Assembly: GCA_036262035.1 (NCBI GenBank)
Contig: DATAJS010000010.1
Span: 912,915 to 976,914, forward strand
DNA length: 64,000 bases
Reading direction: 5' to 3'
Origin: Burkholderiales bacterium
GTDB taxonomy: Bacteria; Pseudomonadota; Gammaproteobacteria; Burkholderiales; SG8-41
Position 1 is the first letter of the stretch, and each line of letters begins with the position of its first letter. Shown here piece after piece: positions 9,000-16,389 of the stretch. The position numbers and the translations under genes were made by a program. The notes below the pieces were generated by a model. The model was given only the letters and a program-made list of their open reading frames with translations. It was not told the origin of the DNA and ran no database searches.

Positions 9000-10130
9000 A
9001 TGAAATTCATCTCTTCGAACGGCGCGACGTATCCCATCGATACGCCGCGCTGGCGCGCCGACGACGGCGCCCATCTCAATCTCACCCCCGGCCGCGGCCT
9101 CAGGCGCGCCGATATCCGCACCGACCGCTACGACGTCTGGCGCTATGCCGCGGCGCTCGAGATCGATCCTGCGCACGCGGTGTCGCTCGGCGAAGGCTGG
9201 ACGCCGTTGATTCGCGGCAGGTGGCAGGGCGCCGAGACGCTGTTCAAGCTCGAGTTCACCAATCCGACCGGGTCGTTCAAGGACCGCGGCATGACCGCCC
9301 TGGTGAGCTATCTGAAAAGCCGCGGCGTCGACTACGTGCTCGAGGATTCGTCCGGCAACGCCGGCGCCTCGCTGTCGGCGTATGCGGCGCGTGCCGGCAT
9401 GCGCTGCCGCATCCTCGTCCCCGAGACCGCGTCGTACCCGAAGATCGCGCAGATCGCGGCCTGCGGCGCGGACGTGCTCACGATCCGCGGCACGCGCCAG
9501 GACGTTGCCGAAGCGGCCGAGGCGATGAGCTCGGAGATCTTCTACGCCAGCCACAACTGGGTGCCGTTCTTCACCGAAGGCACCAAGACGCTCGCCTACG
9601 AGCTGTGGGAGCAGCTCGGCTTCCGCGCGCCCGACAACGTCGTGACGCCGCTCGGTTACGGCAGCAACGTGGTCGGCTGCCTGCGCGGTTTCGACGAGCT
9701 GAAGCGTTCCGGCGAGATCGACCGCGTGCCGCGCATCTACGGCGTCCAGGCCGAGAACTGCGCGCCGTACCACGCCGCGTGGCAGGCGAAGAGCGATACG
9801 CTGGTGCCCGTCGAGGTGAAGGCCACGATCGCCGAAGGCATCGCGTCGTCCAAGCCGACGCGCGTGAAGGAAGTGCTCGACGGGGTGCGCGACAGCGGGG
9901 GCAGCATCGTCGCAGTCAGCGAGGGCGAGATCGTGGACGCGCTGCGCGCGTGCGCGCAGCAGGGCCTGTACGTCGAGCCGACTTCGGCAGCGGGCGCCGC
10001 AGGCCTCACCACGCTGCTCGCGTCGGGCGCGATCGCGCCGCACGAGACGACGGTGCTGGTGCTGACGGGGTCGGGGCTCAAGGCCTCGGAGCGGATCGGT
10101 CAGCTGCTCGGGCTCGCGGCGAGGACGTAA
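9000..10130 (+). CDS. Threonine-synthase-like PLP-dependent enzyme
   Basis: 376 residues of the fold-type II PLP family. NPTGSFKDRGM (about residues 91-101) holds the PLP-binding lysine, SSGNAGASLSAYAA is the substrate/PLP loop, and GYGSNVVG is the phosphate-binding glycine loop. The sequence groups with threonine synthase and related beta-eliminating lyases (diaminopropionate lyase, threonine dehydratase). Neighbours are not threonine biosynthesis genes, so a catabolic lyase within the hydantoinase locus is as likely as ThrC. Confidence 0.8.
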   Translation: MKFISSNGATYPIDTPRWRADDGAHLNLTPGRGLRRADIRTDRYDVWRYAAALEIDPAHAVSLGEGWTPLIRGRWQGAETLFKLEFTNPTGSFKDRGMTALVSYLKSRGVDYVLEDSSGNAGASLSAYAARAGMRCRILVPETASYPKIAQIAACGADVLTIRGTRQDVAEAAEAMSSEIFYASHNWVPFFTEGTKTLAYELWEQLGFRAPDNVVTPLGYGSNVVGCLRGFDELKRSGEIDRVPRIYGVQAENCAPYHAAWQAKSDTLVPVEVKATIAEGIASSKPTRVKEVLDGVRDSGGSIVAVSEGEIVDALRACAQQGLYVEPTSAAGAAGLTTLLASGAIAPHETTVLVLTGSGLKASERIGQLLGLAART

Positions 10131-10137
10131 AGATCAA

Positions 10138-10239
10138 AATGGATTCCCGCCTTCGCGGGAATGACGAGGGGTCGAGGGATGACGGAGGGGTCGTCATTCC
10201 CGACCCGCGCGAGCGGGAGCTATCGGGAATCCATTTTGA
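10138..10239. repeat. Composite ATTCCC palindromic repeat
   Basis: ATGGATTCCCGCCTTCGCGGGAATGACG is a hairpin, followed by its inverted partner beginning CGTCATTCCCG and ending GGGAATCCATTTTGACG. The whole element is a roughly 100-bp inverted structure between two convergent genes, and could act as a transcription barrier. It is the same family as 19231-19330. Confidence 0.7.
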
Positions 10240-10242
10240 CGT

Positions 10243-11286
10243 TCAAGCCAGCGTGATCGTCACCTCGTCTCCTTTAATGCCGAGCTTCGCGCCCAGCGGC
10301 GTCGTGCGCTTCTCGATCTTGCCGAGCTCGACCTCTTCCTTCGCGGGATCGCAGACGTAGGTCTCGTTCGCGTCGTTGTGGCGCACGAGGCGGAAAGCGG
10401 CTTCGGTCGCCTTGCCGTCCTCGATCACCACGCGCGCGAGCATGCCGACCCAGTCGCCGTGCTTGCGGCCGTAGTGTCCGGTGTGGAACGAGAAGCTGCC
10501 CAGACCGTAGAAGATCGGCTTGCCTTGGTAGATCTCCACCGGCAGCGAATAGTGCGGGCCGTGGCCGATGACGACGTCGGCTCCGGCGTCGATCGCGGCG
10601 TGGGCGATCTCGGTCATGTACTGCAGCACGTCCTGATGCAGCCCCCAGTGATGCGAAGCCACGACGATGTCGCAGCGCTTGCGCAGGGTTTGGATGTCCT
10701 CGCGCAGGCGCTTGAGATAGCCCGCGTCCGCCCACGTGATCACTTCCGGCGGCACGCCGGGGCGGTTCATCGGGGGGATCTCGGGCCGCGTCTTGTGCGC
10801 GGGCACGCGATACGCGGTGTGGCCGCGCAGCGCGGCGACGCCGGGGCTGTGCTCGCCGGCTTCGTGGTTGGTCGGCCAGTACACCGAGGTGCGCTGCAGA
10901 AATCCGACCTTGACCTCGTTCTTTGCCGTCACTACGACCGGTTCGTGCGCCGCGGTCGAGTTCGCTCCGCTGCCGGTGTGCGGGATGCCGAGGCTGTCGA
11001 GCGCCTTCAGCGACGAGGTGATCGCGTCGGCGCCGTAGTTCACGTTGTTGGCGGTGCCGACCGCGTCGATGCCGGCGATGCGCAGCGCTTTCGCCACCGC
11101 CGGATTCGCGTAGAAGCCTTCGTCCGACACCGAGCGCGCGCCTTCGGGCTGGTAGAAGCAGCACTCGAGGTTGGAGAAGCGCACGTCGGCCTGGCGCAGC
11201 ACGTCGGCCACCTTGGCGAACGGCCCTTCGGCGTCGGTGACGTTCATCAGGTTGATGTCGCCGGTGAACATCAGCGTGGTTTTCAT
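10243..11286 (-). CDS. CapA-family (PGA_cap) metallophosphatase-like protein
   Basis: A 347-residue member of the CapA/PGA_cap family of calcineurin-like phosphoesterases. It begins MKTTLMFTGDINL, in which GD is the metal site; RFSNLEC, GTANNVNYG, VVASHHWG and VVIGHGPHYSLPVE supply further metal and active-site residues. No signal peptide is visible, so it is likely cytoplasmic, unlike true CapA of polyglutamate capsules. The frame is open to 11961, but homology and an AGGAGC site point to the ATG at 11286. It is divergent from uspA, with 99 bp between. Its substrate is unknown. Confidence 0.82.
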   Translation of the reverse strand: MKTTLMFTGDINLMNVTDAEGPFAKVADVLRQADVRFSNLECCFYQPEGARSVSDEGFYANPAVAKALRIAGIDAVGTANNVNYGADAITSSLKALDSLGIPHTGSGANSTAAHEPVVVTAKNEVKVGFLQRTSVYWPTNHEAGEHSPGVAALRGHTAYRVPAHKTRPEIPPMNRPGVPPEVITWADAGYLKRLREDIQTLRKRCDIVVASHHWGLHQDVLQYMTEIAHAAIDAGADVVIGHGPHYSLPVEIYQGKPIFYGLGSFSFHTGHYGRKHGDWVGMLARVVIEDGKATEAAFRLVRHNDANETYVCDPAKEEVELGKIEKRTTPLGAKLGIKGDEVTITLA

Positions 11287-11385
11287 GGGCGGGGGCTCCT
11301 TTGGGTATCGCCGGATGGTACCCCGCTTGACAGCGTCCTGCCGCACCGACAATCTGGTCACACGCATCGAGGAGGCGCACTGAAG

Positions 11386-11826
11386 ATGTTCAAAAACATC
11401 CTGATTCCGACCGACGGCTCCGAGCAGTCCCAGCGCGCGGTGCGCACCGGCGTCGAGCTCGCCAGGCTGCACGGCGCGCGCATCACCGGGATCCACGTCA
11501 TTCCCGACTATCACCTCCTGATCGCCTACGAAGGCGCTTTCGATCCGGTCACCGAGGAGCGCATCGAGGAAGAGGCGAAAGCCCGCGCGGACTCCTATCT
11601 GTCGTTCATCCGGACCACCGCGGCCGAGGCTGGGGTGCCGTGCGCGACGGTCTGCGAGACCAGCGACCACCCCTACGACGCCATCCTCAAGACGGCGGAC
11701 TCGAACCACTGCGACCTCATCCTCATGACGTCCCACGGCCGCAAAGGCCTCGCCGCCGTGCTCCTGGGCAGCGAGACGCGCAAGGTGCTGACCCATGCCC
11801 AGGTGCCGGTGCTCGTCGTACGTTGA
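11386..11826 (+). CDS. Universal stress protein (UspA family)
   Basis: 146 residues with the alpha/beta Usp fold. ILIPTDGSEQS opens the protein, and the C-terminal ATP-binding G-2x-G-9x-G(S/T) signature is approximated by LILMTSHGRKG...LLGSETRKV. A GAGGAGG ribosome site lies at 11370-11376. A second UspA homologue is at 23570. Members of this family bind ATP and are induced by stress or growth arrest. Confidence 0.92.
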   Translation: MFKNILIPTDGSEQSQRAVRTGVELARLHGARITGIHVIPDYHLLIAYEGAFDPVTEERIEEEAKARADSYLSFIRTTAAEAGVPCATVCETSDHPYDAILKTADSNHCDLILMTSHGRKGLAAVLLGSETRKVLTHAQVPVLVVR

Positions 11827-11896
11827 GTGCTTGCTCGCCTTAGAAAAATTTAACTGAGCGGCGAGAAAATCTCTTCCGCACAGCAACACAAAATGG

Positions 11897-11925
11897 TTGC
11901 GCTGCAGCGCCGTTTCCAGCATAAT
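11897..11925 (+). promoter_or_regulatory. Sigma-70 promoter of the predicted small RNA
   Basis: TTGCGC at 11897-11902 and CATAAT at 11920-11925 are separated by exactly 17 bp. The predicted start is about 11932. There is no open reading frame between this promoter and the terminator ending at 12024. Confidence 0.65.
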
Positions 11926-11931
11926 GGGCTC

Positions 11932-12024
11932 GTGTCGATGCTCTCTCCGAGCTAGGCACACTCCTCCAAATCCTCCTCCTTTGGTGGAACTTTAGAGCAA
12001 GCCCCTGGGCTTGCTCTTTTTTTT
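11932..12024 (+). ncRNA. Predicted trans-acting small RNA with an anti-Shine-Dalgarno loop
   Basis: A transcript of about 93 nt bounded by a 17-bp-spaced promoter and a strong terminator. Three structures are visible. A 5' hairpin has GCTC/GAGC as its core (about 11939-11951). A middle hairpin pairs CCTCCAAA (11963-11970) with TTTGGTGG (11980-11987), one mismatch in eight, and presents the 9-nt loop TCCTCCTCC (11971-11979). The third is the terminator stem. The loop is complementary to GGAGGA ribosome sites. This architecture resembles CCUCC-loop sRNAs described in alphaproteobacteria. The U8 tail is suitable for Hfq binding. Whether it is expressed and what it targets are inference. Confidence 0.65.
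11994..12024 (+). terminator. Strong rho-independent terminator of the sRNA
   Basis: AGAGCAAGCC (11994-12003) and GGCTTGCTCT (12008-12017) form a 10-bp stem with a CCTG loop, followed by an uninterrupted run of T to 12024. Confidence 0.9.
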
Positions 12025-12194
12025 GCCCCTTCGCCCGGCGCGCAACCCGGCGGCCCGCTGGCGCGTCCGTCTTGCCGCCCTCGCTTGCTGCAACGCAGCG
12101 GCCGAGGTCCACAATCTGTACCGCGTTGAAGTCCGTTCAGGACGCTCCGACAGGTTAGGAAGCGCTCACCTTCGGCTCGTGCCCCGCGGCCCTT

Positions 12195-12203
12195 TGCTAT
12201 ACT
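12195..12203 (+). promoter_or_regulatory. Extended -10 promoter candidate for sucC
   Basis: TGCTATACT is an extended -10 element (TG, one base, TATACT) about 215 nt upstream of sucC. No good -35 accompanies it, as is usual for extended -10 promoters. The rest of the 394-nt gap 12025-12418 holds the operator variant at 12313 and no convincing open frame. Confidence 0.45.
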
Positions 12204-12312
12204 TCACCGTTCGCGTTTCGGGTTCGCACGAGTGGAGGGTCGCCGACGGCGGCGGCCGGCAGCAATGCGTTTCCCGCCAGTCACTTGCCAGCAGCTCCGC
12301 CAAACCGCGATC

Positions 12313-12326
12313 TTGATTGCGGTCAA
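12313..12326. promoter_or_regulatory. Candidate Crp/Fnr-type operator, variant copy
   Basis: TTGATTGCGGTCAA differs from the perfect palindrome TTGACCGCGGTCAA found at 19338, 24088 and 28084 at two positions, both in the left arm and spacer, and keeps the TTGA...TCAA ends. It lies 92 nt upstream of the sucC start. A -10 at the class II distance is not clear here (TATGAG begins 18 nt away), so it is the weakest of the four sites. Confidence 0.45.
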
Positions 12327-12418
12327 GGCCCGGAACGCCGTCCCTATGAGATTCTTCCCGATTCACGTGAGCGACGCGCCTGCATCCGCGAGCCGTTGCG
12401 CGCCGAGAAAGTCCCACC

Positions 12419-13578
<1,160 letters not shown>

Positions 13579-13579
<1 letters not shown>

Positions 13580-13644
13580 TGAAACGTGAAACGTGAGGTG
13601 AGCCTCGCTTTTCAACGTTTCACATTTCACATTTCACGTTTCAC
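13579..13644. repeat. Intercistronic heptad repeat palindrome (GTGAAAC)n
   Basis: Left arm GTGAAACGTGAAACGTGAGG begins on the last base of the sucC stop. The right arm is a run of TTTCACA/TTTCACG units ending 9 nt before the sucD ATG. The arms are tandem 7-mers in opposite orientation, so several registers of a long stem are possible. Confidence 0.7.
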
Positions 13645-13653
13645 GGGTCCAAT

Positions 13654-14532
13654 ATGAGCATCCTCATCAACAAAGACACCAAGCTGATCACCCAGGGGAT
13701 CACCGGCAAGACCGGCCAGTTCCACACCCATGCGGGCGTGGAATACGCGAACGGCAAGCACTGCTACGTCGCAGGCGTGACGCCGAAAAAAGGCGGGCAG
13801 AGCTTCGAAGGCATCCCGATCTTCGAGACCGTGAAGGAAGCGAAAGCCGCGACCGGTGCGACGGTGTCGGTCATCTACGTGCCGCCGCCTTTCGCCGCGG
13901 CCGCGATCGACGAAGCGGTCGACGCCGGGCTCGATCTCGTCATCTGCATCACCGACGGCATCCCGGTGCGCGACATGATCCGCACCCGGTACCGCATGCA
14001 GGGGAAGAAGACGCGTCTCATCGGCCCGAACTGCCCCGGCGTCATCACGCCCGACGAGCTGAAGATCGGCATCATGCCCGGCCACATCCACAGGAAAGGC
14101 CCGATCGGCGTGGTCTCGCGCTCGGGCACGCTGACCTACGAAGCGGTCGGTCAGCTCACCGCGATCGGTCTCGGCCAGTCGTCGTGCGTCGGCATCGGCG
14201 GTGACCCGGTGAACGGCATGAAGCACATCGACGTCATGAAGATGTTCAACGACGATCCGCAGACCGAAGCGGTGGTGATGGTCGGCGAGATCGGCGGCAG
14301 CGACGAGGAAGACGCCGCGCGCTGGGTGAAAGCGAACATGAAAAAGCCCGTCGTCGGCTTCATCGCCGGCGTGACGGCGCCGCCCGGAAAGCGCATGGGC
14401 CACGCCGGCGCGATCATCTCGGGCGGCAAAGGCACCGCGGACGAAAAGCTCGCGGTGATGGAGGAGTGCGGCATCAAGGTCACGCGCAATCCCGCGGAGA
14501 TGGGCAAGCTGATGAAGTCGGTGCTGGGCTGA
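13654..14532 (+). CDS. sucD: Succinyl-CoA synthetase, alpha subunit
   Basis: 292 residues. The CoA-binding Rossmann domain is N-terminal ([12 protein letters not shown]), [13 protein letters not shown] follows, and MGHAGAII near residue 250 contains the histidine that is phosphorylated during catalysis. It pairs with SucC to form the alpha/beta enzyme and is transcribed with it, separated only by the GTGAAAC palindrome. Confidence 0.96.
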   Translation: MSILINKDTKLITQGITGKTGQFHTHAGVEYANGKHCYVAGVTPKKGGQSFEGIPIFETVKEAKAATGATVSVIYVPPPFAAAAIDEAVDAGLDLVICITDGIPVRDMIRTRYRMQGKKTRLIGPNCPGVITPDELKIGIMPGHIHRKGPIGVVSRSGTLTYEAVGQLTAIGLGQSSCVGIGGDPVNGMKHIDVMKMFNDDPQTEAVVMVGEIGGSDEEDAARWVKANMKKPVVGFIAGVTAPPGKRMGHAGAIISGGKGTADEKLAVMEECGIKVTRNPAEMGKLMKSVLG

Positions 14533-14550
14533 GGAGCGCCTAAAAGAAAA

Positions 14551-14587
14551 CCGGGGTCAGACCCCGATGAAGCCGGGGTCTGACCCC
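14551..14587. repeat. Double GGGGTCAGACCCC palindrome
   Basis: CCGGGGTCAGACCCCG at 14551-14566 and CCGGGGTCTGACCCC at 14573-14587 are two inverted copies of one short palindrome, and the pair can also fold together. This sequence type is a common intergenic repeat in Burkholderiales. It separates sucD from the fdh genes. Confidence 0.6.
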
Positions 14588-14601
14588 AAGAGGAGAGAGA
14601 G

Positions 14602-16287
14602 TTGGAAGGCGGTACGGTCAAGCGCGGCAAGCGCGCGAACGGTGGTCCCGGCAAGGTCAAGGGCCGGCCGGTCGATCTGAACGCTCAGGAGGAGATACGC
14701 GCGCTGCTCGGCAACGCGCCGCGCAGGCGCGATCTCCTGATCGAGCACCTGCACAGGATCCAGGACCGCTACGGCTTCATCTCGGCGGCTCACGTCGTGG
14801 CGCTCGCGCGCGAGATGGCGCTCGCGCCGACCGAGGTCTACGAGGTCGCGACGTTCTATCACCATTTCGACGTGGTGAAGGAAGGCACGACCCCGCCGGC
14901 TCCGCTCACGGTGCGCGTGTGCGATTCGCTGTCGTGCGAGCTCGCGGGCGGGGGCGAGCTGTTCCAGGCGCTCAAGCAAGGCCTGGGGGACGGCATTCGT
15001 GTGATTCCCGCGCCGTGCGTGGGCCGCTGCGAGCAGGCGCCGGTCGCGGTGGTCGGCAAGAACCCGATCGCGAACGCGACGCCGGAAGCGGTGAAGAGCG
15101 TCGTCGCCGCCAGGCGCACCGAGTGCCCCGTCGGCGACTACATCGATTACGCGAAGTACAGAGAGTTCGGCGGTTACAAGCTCGCCGCCGAATGCGTCGC
15201 GGGCAAGCGCGACGTGGAAGAGATCATCAAGATCATGGAGAGCTCGGGGCTGCGCGGCCTGGGCGGCGCGGGCTTCCCGGCGGGCCGCAAGTGGCGCATC
15301 GTGCGCGCCGAGCCGGGGCCGCGGATCATGGCGGTCAACATCGACGAAGGCGAGCCCGGTACTTTCAAGGACCGCCACTACCTCGAGCGCGACCCGCACC
15401 GCTTCCTCGAAGGGATGCTGATCGCGGCCTGGGCGGTGCAGATCGCCGAGGTCTACATCTACCTGCGCGACGAGTATGCCGGCTGCCGCGAGATCCTCGA
15501 GCGCGAGCTGGCCGCGATCACGCGCGATCCGCCGTGCGAGCTCCCGACGATCTTCCTGCGTCGCGGCGCCGGCGCCTATATCTGCGGCGAAGAGTCGGCG
15601 ATGATCGAATCGATCGAAGGCAAGCGCGGTATGCCGCGCCTGCGCCCGCCGTACGTCGCCCAGGTCGGCGTGTTCGGCCGTCCGACGCTCGAGCACAACA
15701 TGGAGACCCTGTACTGGGTGCGCCAGATCGTCGAGCAGGGCGCCGAGTGGTTCGCGGGCCACGGGCGCAACGGGCGTAAAGGACTGCGCTCGTTCTCGGT
15801 CTCCGGTCGTGTGAACAAGCCCGGCGTGCATCTCGCGCCCGCGGGCATCACGGTGCAGGAGCTGATCGACGAGTACTGCGGCGGCATGCTGCCCGGCCAC
15901 ACCTTCTACGCGTATCTCCCCGGCGGCGCGTCGGGCGGGATATTGCCTGCCAGCCTCGGCAACGCGCCGCTCGATTTCGACACGCTGCAGGCGTACGGCT
16001 GCTTCATCGGCTCGGCGGCGGTGATGATTCTCTCGGACAAGGACAGCGCGACGCTCGCCGCGAGGAACGTCATGAAGTTCTTCGCCGAGGAGTCGTGCGG
16101 GCAGTGCACGCCGTGCCGCGTCGGCACGGCGAAAGCGGTGGGCCTGATGGCGCAGCCCAAATGGGACCAGGCGCTGCTCGAAGAGCTGTCCGCCGCGATG
16201 GCGGACGCCTCGATCTGCGGTCTCGGCCAGGCCGCGCCCAACCCGATACGCTGCGTGATGAAGTACTTCCCGGACGAAATAAAGTGA
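14602..16287 (+). CDS. fdhB: NAD-dependent formate dehydrogenase, NuoEF-fused beta subunit
   Basis: 561 residues fusing a NuoE-like and a NuoF-like domain, as in the Fdh1 beta subunit of Methylobacterium. The NuoE part (to about residue 180) has the 2Fe-2S cysteines in CDSLSCELAG and CVGRCEQAP. The NuoF part has GLGGAGFPAG for FMN, GAGAYICGEESA for NADH and ESCGQCTPCRVG for a 4Fe-4S cluster. It passes electrons from the alpha subunit to NAD+. The start is TTG at 14602 with AGGAG at 14591-14595. The alpha subunit follows after 102 nt. Confidence 0.92.
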   Translation: MEGGTVKRGKRANGGPGKVKGRPVDLNAQEEIRALLGNAPRRRDLLIEHLHRIQDRYGFISAAHVVALAREMALAPTEVYEVATFYHHFDVVKEGTTPPAPLTVRVCDSLSCELAGGGELFQALKQGLGDGIRVIPAPCVGRCEQAPVAVVGKNPIANATPEAVKSVVAARRTECPVGDYIDYAKYREFGGYKLAAECVAGKRDVEEIIKIMESSGLRGLGGAGFPAGRKWRIVRAEPGPRIMAVNIDEGEPGTFKDRHYLERDPHRFLEGMLIAAWAVQIAEVYIYLRDEYAGCREILERELAAITRDPPCELPTIFLRRGAGAYICGEESAMIESIEGKRGMPRLRPPYVAQVGVFGRPTLEHNMETLYWVRQIVEQGAEWFAGHGRNGRKGLRSFSVSGRVNKPGVHLAPAGITVQELIDEYCGGMLPGHTFYAYLPGGASGGILPASLGNAPLDFDTLQAYGCFIGSAAVMILSDKDSATLAARNVMKFFAEESCGQCTPCRVGTAKAVGLMAQPKWDQALLEELSAAMADASICGLGQAAPNPIRCVMKYFPDEIK

Positions 16288-16376
16288 AACGTGGAACGTG
16301 AAAAGTGAAACGTAACCCTCCCTCTCCCCAGGCTGGGGAGAGGGTCGGGGTGAGGGGATCACGTTTCACTTTTCAC
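16284..16376. repeat. Intercistronic GTGAAAC palindrome with an inserted second palindrome
   Basis: The outer arms are GTGAAACGTGGAACGTGAAAA and ACGTTTCACTTTTCAC. Between them sits a different palindrome, CCCTCTCCCC...GGGGAGAGGG, a widespread proteobacterial repeat. The left arm begins on the last base before the TGA of fdhB, and the right arm ends 13 nt before fdhA. Confidence 0.7.
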
Positions 16377-16389
16377 CGCGAGAGCGCAC

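Noticed and set aside
11836..11868. Terminator of uspA (CTCGCC...GGCGAG)
   Set aside because: The stem has only 6 bp with a loop of about 20 nt and no T-run, so it was not listed.
14551..14587. GGGGTCAGACCCC as an operator of the fdh genes
   Set aside because: The double, inverted, GC-rich palindrome is typical of a dispersed Burkholderiales repeat and has no promoter-like spacing.
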